DNA of 64,000 nt from Miltoncostaea sp963770865 (lineage in GTDB: Bacteria > Actinomycetota > Thermoleophilia > Miltoncostaeales > Miltoncostaeaceae): the NCBI GenBank assembly GCA_963770865.1, contig CAVYRD010000011.1, positions 310,001-374,000 on the forward strand, in the 5' to 3' direction. Positions 55,626 through 63,961 of this stretch are shown here, one piece after another. Position numbers and translations under genes: made by a program. Under the pieces are notes generated by a model. The model saw only the letters and a list, made by a program, of their open reading frames with translations. It did not search any database and was not told the origin of the DNA. Numbering within the stretch: the stretch's first letter is position 1; the number at the start of each line of letters is the position of its first letter.

Positions 55626-56461
55626 GCGACCGGCTCGAGGTCCGCAAGACCTACAAGCTCTTCATCGGCGGGGGCTTTCCGCGCTCGGAGTCGGGCCGCA
55701 CGTTCCCGGTGACCTCGCCGGGCGGCGCCCTGCTGGCCCACGTGGCCAGGGCCTCGCGCAAGGACGTGCGCGATGCGGTGCGCGCCGCCCGGGGGGCGCA
55801 GTCCGGCTGGGAGGGGCGCACGGCCTACAACCGCGCCCAGATCGTCTACCGCATCGCCGAGGTGCTGGAGGGCCGCGCGTCCCAGCTCGCGGACGAGCTG
55901 GCGTCGGTCGGTGTGCCCGCGGCCGAGGCGCGCGCCGATGTCGAGGCGGCGGTCGACGCGGCCGTCTACTGGGCCGGCTTCGCCGACAAGCTGGACGCCC
56001 TGGTCGGCGGCGTGAACCCCGTCGCCGGGCCGTTCCTCAACCTGTCGAACGCGCTGCCCGTCGGCGTCTGCGCGCTGGCCTGCCCGGAGGGCGGGGTGCG
56101 CGACGTCCTCGGCCTGGTGTGCCCGGCGATCATGGCCGGCAACGCGGCCGTCGCCCTCACCGGCGGGCCGGCCTCCCTGGCCGTCAGCACCCTGGGCGAG
56201 GTGATCGCGACCTCCGACGTCCCGGGCGGGGTGGTCAACCTCCTGACCGGCGACGCCGTCCAGCTGCTGCCCTGGCTGGCCGACCATGACGACGTGGACC
56301 TGATCGACCTGAGCGGGGCGCCGGAGGGCTTGGCGGCCGACCTCGAGGAGCGGGCCTGCGGCAACCTCAAGCGGACGGCGCGCACCCACGGGGCGGAGGA
56401 CATCCGCACGGCCATGGCCTTCTGCGAGATCCGCACCGTCTGGCACCCGGCGCGCATCTGA
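55622..56461 (+). CDS. half-length aldehyde dehydrogenase-like protein, no catalytic domain
   Basis: 279 residues from GTG 55622. It aligns with the N-terminal cofactor-binding half of ALDHs (KLFIGGGFPRSESGRTFPV; YNRAQIVYRIAEVLEGR; SNALPVGVCALACPEGG in place of the usual IIPWNFP-type segment; TGGPASLAVSTLGEV; GGVVNLLTG) but ends after residues corresponding to the end of that half. The catalytic Cys and Glu regions are missing. The frame is clean and both neighbours overlap by 1-4 nt, so it does not look like decay. A structural or regulatory partner of the full ALDH is possible. Confidence 0.75.
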   Translation: MSDRLEVRKTYKLFIGGGFPRSESGRTFPVTSPGGALLAHVARASRKDVRDAVRAARGAQSGWEGRTAYNRAQIVYRIAEVLEGRASQLADELASVGVPAAEARADVEAAVDAAVYWAGFADKLDALVGGVNPVAGPFLNLSNALPVGVCALACPEGGVRDVLGLVCPAIMAGNAAVALTGGPASLAVSTLGEVIATSDVPGGVVNLLTGDAVQLLPWLADHDDVDLIDLSGAPEGLAADLEERACGNLKRTARTHGAEDIRTAMAFCEIRTVWHPARI

Positions 56462-57360
56462 TGGTCGAGGTCCACGAGGAGGTGGCCGCGGCCCTCGCGG
56501 CCCGGCGGCCGGTGGTCGCGCTCGAATCGACGATCATCGCCCACGGCCTGCCGCGGCCGGACAACCTGCGCGTGGCGCGCGAGATCGAGGACGCCGTGCG
56601 CGCCGAGGGGGCCGTGCCGGCGACCGTCGCCGTCGTCGGCGGACGGGTGCGGGTGGGCCTCGACCCCGACGCCCTGGAGGCGATCGCGACGACCTTCGAC
56701 GTGGACAAGCTGAGCGTCCGCGACCTCGGCCCGGGCCTGGTGAGCGGGCGCCCGGGCGCGACGACCGTGGCGAGCACGGCCCACATCGCCGCGCTGGTGG
56801 GCATCCGTGTGTTCGCCACCGGGGGCCTGGGCGGCGTCCACCGCGAGGCCGCGAGCACGTTCGACGAGTCGGCCGACCTCACCGGGCTCGCCGGCACCCC
56901 GATCGTGGTGGTCTGCGCGGGCGTGAAGTCGATCCTCGACGTGGGCGCGACGCTGGAGCGCCTGGAGACCCTGTCGGTCCCGGTGATCGGCTTCGGCACC
57001 GAGCGCCTGGCCGGCTTCTACCTGGCCGACTCCGGCCACTCGGTGCCCTGGCGCCTCGACAGCGCCGCCGAGGTCGCGGCGGTGCAGCGGGCCCGCGAGG
57101 AGCTCGGCCTGCGCCAGGCGCTGATCGTGGCCAACCCGCTGCCGGAGGACATGCAGATGGACCCCGGGGTCCACGACCGCGTGCTCGCCGAGGCGCTGGC
57201 GGCGGCCGAGGCGGCGGGCATCGCGGGCAAGGACGTGACGCCGTTCATCCTCGGGCGCTTCCACGACCGCACGGGCGGCGAGAGCCTGCGGGTCAACGTG
57301 AGCCTGGTGCTGCGCAACGCGGCGCTGGCCGCGCGGATCGCGGGGGCGCTGGCGGGGTGA
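56461..57360 (+). CDS. psuG: pseudouridine-5'-phosphate glycosidase
   Basis: 299 residues; splits pseudouridine-5'-phosphate into uracil and ribose-5-phosphate. Motifs: VALESTIIAHGLPRP, TVAVVGGRVRVGL, ASTAHIAALVGIRVFATGGLGGVHR, VVCAGVKSILDVGATLE and ANPLPEDMQMD. ATG overlaps the upstream stop, and the kinase gene follows with a GTGA overlap. Confidence 0.93.
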   Translation: MVEVHEEVAAALAARRPVVALESTIIAHGLPRPDNLRVAREIEDAVRAEGAVPATVAVVGGRVRVGLDPDALEAIATTFDVDKLSVRDLGPGLVSGRPGATTVASTAHIAALVGIRVFATGGLGGVHREAASTFDESADLTGLAGTPIVVVCAGVKSILDVGATLERLETLSVPVIGFGTERLAGFYLADSGHSVPWRLDSAAEVAAVQRAREELGLRQALIVANPLPEDMQMDPGVHDRVLAEALAAAEAAGIAGKDVTPFILGRFHDRTGGESLRVNVSLVLRNAALAARIAGALAG

Positions 57361-58238
57361 GCGACGCCCCGGTGGTCGTGCTGGGGGACGTCATGACCGA
57401 CGTGGTGGCCCGCATCGCGGAGCCCCTCGCCGTCGCCAGCGACACCCCGGCGCGCATCGCGATGCGTCCGGCGGGTCGGCGGCCAACACCGCCGCCTGGC
57501 TGGGGCGCCTGGGCGTGCCGGTGGTGATGGTCGGCTGCGTGGGCGACGACGCCCCCGGCCGCGAGGCCGCGGCCGCTCTGGGGCGCGAGGGCGTCACGGC
57601 CGCGCTGGCCGTTGACCGGACGCCCCGACCGGCGCCTGCGTGGTGCTGGTGGACCGCGACGGGGAGCGCACGATGCTCCCCGACGCGGGGGCCAACGCCC
57701 GCCTGCCGGCGCGCCCGCTGCCGGCCTGCGCCCACCTGCACGTCTCGGGCTACGCGCTGATCCGGGAGGGGAGCCGGCCCGCCGCGCTCGCGGCCCTCGC
57801 GGACGCGCGGGGGCCGGCGCCACGACCTCGGTCGACCCGGCCTCCGCGGCCCCGCTGGCCGGGCTCGGCGGCGCGGCGTTCCGCGACCTGATCGCCGGCG
57901 TCGGTGCCGTGATCGCGACGCTCGACGAGGTCGAGGTCCTCGCCGGCACGCGCGACCCCGGCCGCGCCGCCGCGGACCTCCTGGCGGACCACCCGGAGGT
58001 CGTGCTGAAGCTCGGCGCCGGCGGCGCCGTGTGGCGCTCGGCCGCGGGCGGCGAGGCCCGGGCGCCCGCCGCGCCTGCGGCGGGGCCGGTGGTGGACACC
58101 ACGGGCGCGGGCGACGCCTTCACGGCCGCGTGGCTCGCCGCCCGGCGAGCCGAGGAGGGGCCGCGGGAGGCGCTGGCCGCGGCCTGCGTCCTCGCGGCCG
58201 GCGTGGTCACCCGGCCGGGCGCCCGTCCTCCCGGGTGA
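57357..58238 (+). CDS. psuK: PfkB-family kinase, probable pseudouridine kinase (three frameshifts)
   Basis: About 294 residues after correction. Landmarks: VVVLGDVMTDVVARI, RPGGSAANTAAWLGRLG, GACVVLVDRDGERTM, and DTTGAGDAFTAAWLA with the catalytic Asp. Unlike most genes here, the breaks look like single-base losses in homopolymers near 57470 (G), 57623 (C) and 57811 (G). PfkB kinases next to psuG usually phosphorylate pseudouridine. The 3' end overlaps the convergent LOG gene by about 30 nt. Confidence 0.82.
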
Positions 58239-58848
58239 CCCCCGGCTCGAGGACCGCCGCGCCCTCGGCGTCCATCCACTTGTCCTCGTGCTGGGGCCGC
58301 CACGCGTCGAGCGCGTCCAGGAGGCCGTCCGGGTCGGTGCCGCTCAGCAGGTCGCGGCGGTGCTCCGGCCGCACGAAGCGCTGCTCCACGGCGTGGTCGA
58401 TCAGGGTGACCAGCGGATCCCAGTAGCCGCTCACGTCGAGCAGCCCCACGGGCTTGTGATGGATGCCGAGCTGGGTCCAGGTCAGCGCCTCGATCAGCTC
58501 CTCCAGCGTCCCGACGCCCCCGGGGAGCGCGACGAAGCAGTCCGAGCGGCGGGCCATCAGGGCCTTTCGCTCGTGCATCGACCCGACCACCACGAGCTCG
58601 CTGAGCGCGCGGTGGCCGATCTCCCGCTCCTCCAGGGCGCGGGGGATGATGCCGGTCACCCGGCCGCCGGCCGCCATCGCGGCGTCGGCCACGGCGCCCA
58701 TCAGGCCGACCGAGCCGCCGCCGTAGACCACCTCGCGGCCGCGCCGCGCGATGGCCCATCCCAGCGCCGCCGCGGCCTCCCTGAAGGCCGGGTCGGCGCC
58801 CGGGCTGGACCCCGCGTAGACGCAGACGGCCCCGCGGTGCCCGCTAAC
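58207..58848 (-). CDS. LOG-family nucleotide 5'-phosphate phosphoribohydrolase
   Basis: About 213 residues. The frame opens at 58848 and reads VCVYAGSSPGADPAF, REVVYGGGSVGLMG, then ALPGGVGTLEELIE with the PGGxGTxxE signature. The family hydrolyses N-ribosidic bonds of nucleotides. In plants it activates cytokinins; in this nucleoside locus nucleotide salvage is more likely. No standard start is present before GTG 58731, which would cut off the first motif, so an altered start near 58848 is assumed. Confidence 0.75.
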   Translation of the reverse strand, partial: VSGHRGAVCVYAGSSPGADPAFREAAAALGWAIARRGREVVYGGGSVGLMGAVADAAMAAGGRVTGIIPRALEEREIGHRALSELVVVGSMHERKALMARRSDCFVALPGGVGTLEELIEALTWTQLGIHHKPVGLLDVSGYWDPLVTLIDHAVEQRFVRPEHRRDLLSGTDPDGLLDALDAWRPQHEDKWMDAEGAAVLEPGVTREDGRPAG

Positions 58849-59917
58849 CGTCGGCTCCCAGCATCGAGAAGCCCGGCTTGATCACGCGGTTGATGAGCTG
58901 GAGCCGCTCGTCGAAGGGCAGGAAGGCGCTCTTCATCGCGTTGATCGTGGCCCACCGGACGTCGTCCAGGTCCCAGCCGAAGGCCTCCGAGAGGTGGGCG
59001 AACTCGTCGCTGAGGCTGGTCGCGCTCATCAGCCGGTTGTCCGTGTTGACGGTCGCGCGGAAGCGGAGCGCGGTGAGCAGCCCGATCGGGTGCTCGGCGA
59101 TCGACGGCACCGCGCCCACGTGGACGTTGCTCGACGGGCAGAGCTCGAGCGGGACGCGGCGGTCGCGGACGAAGTTCGCGAGGCGGCCCAGCGTGTGGTT
59201 GCCGTCGGCGTCCGTCGCGATGTCGTCGATGATGCGCACGCCGTGGCCCAGGCGCTCGGCGCCGCAGACGTGCAGCGCCTCGGCGATCGAGGGCAGGCCG
59301 AAGGCCTCGCCGGCGTGGATGGTGATGTGGAAGTCCTCGCGCATGACGCGCGAGAACGCGTCGAGGTGGCGCGAGGGCGGGTGCCCGGCCTCGGGGCCGG
59401 CGATGTCGAAGCCCACGACGCCCTGGTCGCGGTGGCGCAGGGCGAGCTCGGCGATCTCGACGCTGCTGGCCTGCTGGCGCATGGCCGAGCAGAGCACGCG
59501 GATCGTGAGCCGGGTCCCCGACGAGCCGCGGGCGAAGCCGGCGATGACGGCCTCGACGACCTCGTCGAGGCTCAGGCCGCGCTCGATGTGCAGCTCGGGG
59601 GCGAAGCGCACCTCGGCGTACACGAGGCCGTCGGCGGCGAGGTCCTCGGCGCACTCGGCCGCCACGCGCTCGATGGCCTCGCGCGTCTGCATGACGGCCA
59701 CGGTGTGGGCGAAGGTCTCGAGGTAGAGGACCAGGTCGTTGCGGTTGGCGCCGCGCGAGATCAGCTCGCGCAGCTCCTCGGGGTCGGTGCTGGGGAGCCC
59801 GTCGTAGCCGGACTCGGCGGCCAGCTCGACGATGGTGGCGGGGCGCAGTCCGCCGTCGAGGTGGTCGTGCAGCAGCACCTTCGGCGCCGTTCGGAGTGTC
59901 TCTCTGTCGATAGTCAT
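58844..59917 (-). CDS. add: adenosine deaminase
   Basis: 357 residues. Zinc site HDHLDGG at the start, HAGEAFG (catalytic Glu), LGHGVRI and NTDNRLMS near the end, where most relatives have NTDDP. It converts adenosine to inosine, which PNP can split. It faces away from the HAD gene, with about 70 nt between starts. Intact frame. Confidence 0.93.
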   Translation of the reverse strand: MTIDRETLRTAPKVLLHDHLDGGLRPATIVELAAESGYDGLPSTDPEELRELISRGANRNDLVLYLETFAHTVAVMQTREAIERVAAECAEDLAADGLVYAEVRFAPELHIERGLSLDEVVEAVIAGFARGSSGTRLTIRVLCSAMRQQASSVEIAELALRHRDQGVVGFDIAGPEAGHPPSRHLDAFSRVMREDFHITIHAGEAFGLPSIAEALHVCGAERLGHGVRIIDDIATDADGNHTLGRLANFVRDRRVPLELCPSSNVHVGAVPSIAEHPIGLLTALRFRATVNTDNRLMSATSLSDEFAHLSEAFGWDLDDVRWATINAMKSAFLPFDERLQLINRVIKPGFSMLGADG

Positions 59918-59973
59918 GGGCCAACGCTACGCGACGCGGGGCGGCGCCGAAGGGCGGCCGCCGGGGCCGTCCC

Positions 59974-59979
59974 TAGAAT
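59974..59979 (+). promoter_or_regulatory. leaderless -10 box (TAGAAT) for the HAD gene
   Basis: TAGAAT is 6 nt before the ATG at 59986, the clearest of the leaderless boxes. Confidence 0.55.
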
Positions 59980-59985
59980 CCGCGA

Positions 59986-60696
59986 ATGGCCATCGAGATC
60001 GTGGGCATCGACGGGGACGACACGCTCTGGCACAGCGAGGGCCACTTCCACGTCACCGAGCAGGCCTACGTCGAGCTCCTGTCGCCCTGGGTCGACGCGC
60101 CGACCGCCTCGGCCGCCCTGCTCGAGACCGAGCGGCGCAACCTCGGGGTGTTCGGGTACGGCGTGAAGGGCTTCACGCTGTCGATGATCGAGACGGCCCT
60201 GGCGCTCACCGAGCAGCGCATCGACGGCGCCCACATCGAGCGCATCATCGCCCTCGGCAAGGAGCTCCTGACCCACCCGGTCGAGCTGCTCGACGGCGTG
60301 GCCGACACGATCGACGTCCTCGGCCGCGACCACCGGCTGGTCCTGATCACCAAGGGCGACCTGTTCCACCAGGAGTCGAAGGTCGCCGCGTCCGGCGTGT
60401 CCGAGCTGTTCGAGCGCATCGAGATCGTGGCCGAGAAGGACACCGCCACCTACACCCGGGTCGTCGGCGCCATGGGCGCGAGCCCCGAGGGCTTCTGCAT
60501 GATCGGCAACTCGGTGCGGTCCGACATCGCGCCGGTGCTGGAGATCGGCGGCGCCGGGGTCCACGTGCCGTACCACGTCACCTGGGCGCTGGAGCACGCC
60601 GAGGTGGAGGAGTCGCACCCGCGGCTCGCGCGGGTCACGGACATCCGCGAGGCCCCGTCGGCCATCGCCGCGCTGGCCGGGCGGGGCGCCGCGTGA
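59986..60696 (+). CDS. HAD-superfamily hydrolase, possible nucleotidase
   Basis: 236 residues. Motif I is GIDGDDTLW (nucleophile Asp), motif II LITKGD, motif III near DTATYTRV, motif IV MIGNSVRSDIAP. Cap and context suggest a 5'-nucleotidase acting on nucleotides or sugar phosphates. It opens the HAD-cdd-deoA run; its stop overlaps cdd. Confidence 0.82.
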   Translation: MAIEIVGIDGDDTLWHSEGHFHVTEQAYVELLSPWVDAPTASAALLETERRNLGVFGYGVKGFTLSMIETALALTEQRIDGAHIERIIALGKELLTHPVELLDGVADTIDVLGRDHRLVLITKGDLFHQESKVAASGVSELFERIEIVAEKDTATYTRVVGAMGASPEGFCMIGNSVRSDIAPVLEIGGAGVHVPYHVTWALEHAEVEESHPRLARVTDIREAPSAIAALAGRGAA

Positions 60697-61101
60697 GCGT
60701 CGACTGGGCTCTGCTGCGCCGCGAGGCGGCGGCGATGACCGACCGCGCCTACGCGCCGTACTCCGGCGTGCTGGTGGGCGCGGCGGGGCTCACGGACGAC
60801 GGCCGGGTGGTGCGCGGCTGCAACGTCGAGAACGCCAGCTACGGCCTCACGCTGTGCGCGGAGTGCGGCCTGGTGGGCGACCTCGCGGCGACCGGCGGCG
60901 GGCGCCTCGTGGCCGTCGCCGTGGTGGCCGGCGACGGCGCGCCGCTCACACCGTGCGGGCGCTGCCGCCAGCTCCTGCACGAGCACGGCGGGGCCGGGCT
61001 CCGGGTGGACGCCGGCGCCGCGCGCCGAGCCGCTCGCCCTGGGCGACCTGCTCCCCGGCGCCTTCGGCCCCGACGACCTCGGGACGCGGGCCGGGAGGTG
61101 A
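60693..61101 (+). CDS. cdd: cytidine deaminase (one frameshift)
   Basis: About 135 residues. Motifs: YAPYSGVLVGAAGL, GCNVENASYGLTLCAECG (zinc Cys and catalytic Glu) and PCGRCRQLL (two zinc Cys). One extra base near 61021 separates RVDAGAA from EPLALGDLLPGAFGPDDLG. Converts cytidine and deoxycytidine to uridine forms, which DeoA can split. Overlaps both neighbours. Confidence 0.9.
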
Positions 61102-62379
61102 CCGCGTCCGCCGTCGAGGTGATCGTCGCCAAGCGCGACGGCCGCGAGATCCCCGACGAGGACCTGCGCTGGTTCATCGACGCGTACACCCGGGGCGAGG
61201 TGGCCGACGAGCAGGCGTCGGCGCTGCTGATGGCCGATCGTCTTCCGGGGCATGTCGCCGCGCGAGCTCGCCACCTGGACCGAGGCGATGATCCGCACCG
61301 GCGAGCGGCTCGACCTCTCGTCCGTGCCGCGGCCGACGGTCGACAAGCACTCGACCGGCGGGGTGGGGGACAAGGTCTCCCTGCCCCTCTGCCCGCTGGT
61401 GGCGGCCTGCGGGGCGGCCGTGCCGCAGCTCTCCGGGCGCGGCCTCGGCCACACCGGCGGGACCCTCGACAAGCTCGACGCGATCCCGGGCTTCCGCTCG
61501 GACCTCTCGACCGAGGCGTTCGTGGCCCAGCTCGCCGAGATCGGGGCCGTCATCTGCGCCGCGGGCCCCCAGCTCGTCCCGGCCGACCGCCGGCTCTACG
61601 CCCTGCGCGACGTGACCGGCACCGTCGAGTCGATCCCGCTGATCGCCAGCTCGATCATGTCCAAGAAGATCGCCGAGGGCACCGGGGCGCTCGTGCTCGA
61701 CGTGAAGGTCGGCGCCGGGGCGTTCATGCGCGACATCGACCGCGCGCGCGAGCTGGCCCGCACGATGGTCGGGCTGGGCGCGGCCCACGGAGTCCGCACG
61801 ACGGCCCTGCTGACCGGCATGGACACGCCCCTCGGCCTCACGGCGGGCAACGCCCTGGAGGTGCGCGAGTCGCTCGAGGTGCTGCAGGGCGGCGGCCCGG
61901 CCGACGTGGTCGAGGTGACGCTCGCGCTGGCGCGGGAGATGCTCGGGCTGGCCGGCATCGACGCCGACCCGGCGGCCGCGCTCGCCGACGGGCGGGCGAT
62001 GGACGTGTGGCGGCGCATGATCCGCGCCCAGGGCGGCGACCCCGACGCGCCGCTGCCCGCGGCCGCGCACGTCGAGGAGGTCCGGGCGGAGCACGACGGC
62101 GTCGTGGAGGCCGTGGACGCGATGGCCGTCGGTATCGCGACGGTGCGCCTGGGGGCCGGGCGCACGCGCAAGGAGGACCCCGTGAGCGCGTCGGCGGGGG
62201 TGGTGCTGCGCGCCGTGCCCGGCGACCGCGTGCGCGCCGGGCAGGTCCTCGCCGAGCTCCACGCCGACGACCCGAGCCGCATCCCGGCGGGCCGGGAGGC
62301 CGTGGCGGGAGCCTTCCGCGTGGGCGGCGCGGCGCCCCTGCCCATCCCGCGCGTGATCGAGCGGGTGGCCGGTGCGTGA
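61098..62379 (+). CDS. deoA: thymidine/pyrimidine-nucleoside phosphorylase (one frameshift)
   Basis: About 426 residues from GTG 61098. Signature VDKHSTGGVGDKVSLPLCPL, with GRGLGHTGGTLDKLDAIPG, SIMSKKIAEG and DVKVGAGAFM. An extra G at 61236 (GCC-G-ATCGTC) separates LLMA from IVFRGMSPRELA. Splits pyrimidine nucleosides to base and sugar-1-phosphate, feeding the mutase and DeoC. GGAGG lies directly before the start. Confidence 0.93.
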
Positions 62380-62444
62380 GCGGCGGGCCTGCCGGGCATG
62401 TCACGGGTGACGCCGGAGGTGTGTCTCCGTCCGACCTTACCCTG

Positions 62445-62450
62445 TATAAC
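62445..62450 (+). promoter_or_regulatory. candidate -10 box (TATAAC) for the transporter operon
   Basis: TG-TATAAC, an extended -10 box, lies 64 nt before the ATG at 62514, in unusually AT-rich sequence. GGAGAGG precedes the ATG. Confidence 0.5.
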
Positions 62451-62513
62451 GGCCCATCAACTCATCCGGCCGAGCGGACCGACGGGCCGCGACGGGACTA
62501 CGAGGAGAGGCTC

Positions 62514-62761
62514 ATGAGAGCACCGACGGTGGAAGGCCCTCGCCGGCGCAGTCGTGGCGACCGCGGCCATCGGGCTGATCGCCGCGGGATGCGGCAGCAG
62601 TAGCAGCAGCAGCGGCGCCGGCGCCGGCGCCGGCAGTACGGCTACTCGCTGGCGGTGCTCTTCCAGACGCTCCCGTACGTCCTGACGCTCATCGCGGTGG
62701 CCGGCGTCATCAAGCGCCCGAGGCCGCCGGCGGCCTCGGCATCCCGTACGTGCGCAGCTAG
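62514..62761 (+). pseudogene. chimera of a BMP-family lipoprotein N-terminus and an ABC permease C-terminus
   Basis: From ATG 62514 (one extra G near 62528) the frame gives WKALAGAVVATAAIG, a lipoprotein signal ending LIAAGC, then a Ser/Gly/Ala linker. At about 62636 it joins, in another frame, the end of an ABC-2-like nucleoside permease: YSLAVLFQTLPYVLTLIAV then, after one lost base near 62734, IPYVRS. In related operons the lipoprotein, an ATPase and two permeases lie between such ends. The whole interior (several kb) is missing, either by deletion or by assembly collapse. Confidence 0.65.
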
Positions 62762-62765
62762 CCGC

Positions 62766-63089
62766 TCACGAGCCCCGGTAGGTGCTGTAGGCCCAGGGGG
62801 AGACGAGCAGCGGCACGTGGTGGTGCTCGCCCGGCTCCCTCACGGTGAAGCGGACCGGGACCTCGTCGAGGAAGCCGGCGCCGCCGAACCAGGCGCCGAC
62901 CGAGAAGGTCAGCTCGTAGACCCCGGCCGTGAAGGCGTCGCCCTCGAGCAGCGGGGCCGCCGTGCGCCCGTCGGGTCCGGTCACCGCCCGGGCCACCGGC
63001 GCGCCGTCGCGGGCGACCGTCACCGCGACGCCCGCCGCCGGTCGGCCGCGGGAGGTGTCGAGGACGTGGGTCGTGAGCCGGCCGCTCAC
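62766..63089 (-). CDS. uraH: 5-hydroxyisourate hydrolase
   Basis: 107 residues. Transthyretin-like: LTTHVLDTSRGRPAAGV at the N-terminus (catalytic His) and PWAYSTYRGS at the C-terminus, the family signature. It hydrolyses 5-hydroxyisourate made by uricase. ATG overlaps the uricase stop by 4 nt. Confidence 0.93.
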   Translation of the reverse strand: MSGRLTTHVLDTSRGRPAAGVAVTVARDGAPVARAVTGPDGRTAAPLLEGDAFTAGVYELTFSVGAWFGGAGFLDEVPVRFTVREPGEHHHVPLLVSPWAYSTYRGS

Positions 63090-63961
63090 CGGCGCACGGC
63101 GAGGGTGATCGTGCCCTGGGCCGGGAAGGGATCGGTGAACACGCCCTCCACCACCGGGTCGCGGGTCATGTTGCGGGCGTCGAAGGCCACGTCGGCGAGG
63201 CCGCGGAAGCGCTCCAGCAGCCGCTCGCCCATCGCGTGCACCAGGTGCTGGATCGACTCGCTCACCAGGTCGGCGAACACGGCGGCGCAGACGTCGCGCA
63301 CCTGCTCGGCGTCCACGTAGCGGGCCGGGTCGGCGCCGAGGGCGTCCGCCGGGTCGGCGTAGCGCCAGCCCACGTCGAGGGCGATGTAGAGCGGCCGGTC
63401 GCGGCGGTCGGGGAGGGTGGTGTAGCCGTCGCGCACGAAGGCGGTGAACGCGCTGCCGGTGGGCTTCAGCAGGGCCATGCCCCGCCGCCCGGCGCGCAGG
63501 GCGGTGACGCCGATGCCCTCGCCGTCGCGCTCGAGGCGCATCTCCGCCACCGCGTGGTCGCCGGGGGCGCGCGCGAGCAGCACGTCGCCGTGCCCGGCCG
63601 GGACGAAGCGGATCTCCTCGCCCTCCACGCGCAGCGACTCCATCTGGGGGTAGCCGCCGAGCAGGTGGCCGCCCAGGTGGCGCAGCAGGCTCTCCAGCGT
63701 CGACCCCGACCAGGATCCGGTCTCGCGCAGGATGAGGTTCTTCATGCTGTCGGTGGCGACGACCATCGAGTTGTCGCCCTCGGTGTACGCCGGCAGGAAG
63801 TTGTCACCGAAGACCTCGACGGTCACGGTCGCCGCGAACAGGGCGTTCGAGCGCCCGGTGACGCCGGACTCGGGGATGCCGGGGAGGCCCGCGAGCGGCG
63901 CGGCGTGGTGCCGGTAGACGGGCACCTGCGCCTTGCCGTACGTGATCTCGTAGCGCGGCAT
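63086..63961 (-). CDS. urate oxidase (uricase)
   Basis: 291 residues from ATG 63961. It oxidises urate to 5-hydroxyisourate. Motifs: YGKAQVPVYRH with the catalytic-region Lys, DNSMVVATDSMKN with the catalytic Thr, SGSTLESLL and FTAFVRDGYTTLPDR. It lies upstream of uraH in an overlapping pair, so purine bases freed by PNP can be degraded further. Xanthine dehydrogenase genes are not in the window. Confidence 0.93.
   Translation of the reverse strand: MPRYEITYGKAQVPVYRHHAAPLAGLPGIPESGVTGRSNALFAATVTVEVFGDNFLPAYTEGDNSMVVATDSMKNLILRETGSWSGSTLESLLRHLGGHLLGGYPQMESLRVEGEEIRFVPAGHGDVLLARAPGDHAVAEMRLERDGEGIGVTALRAGRRGMALLKPTGSAFTAFVRDGYTTLPDRRDRPLYIALDVGWRYADPADALGADPARYVDAEQVRDVCAAVFADLVSESIQHLVHAMGERLLERFRGLADVAFDARNMTRDPVVEGVFTDPFPAQGTITLAVRR

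Noticed and set aside
50667..63961. Bacterial microcompartment for acetaldehyde, suggested by deoC next to ALDH.
   Set aside because: No shell protein (BMC domain) gene or encapsulation peptide is present in the window.
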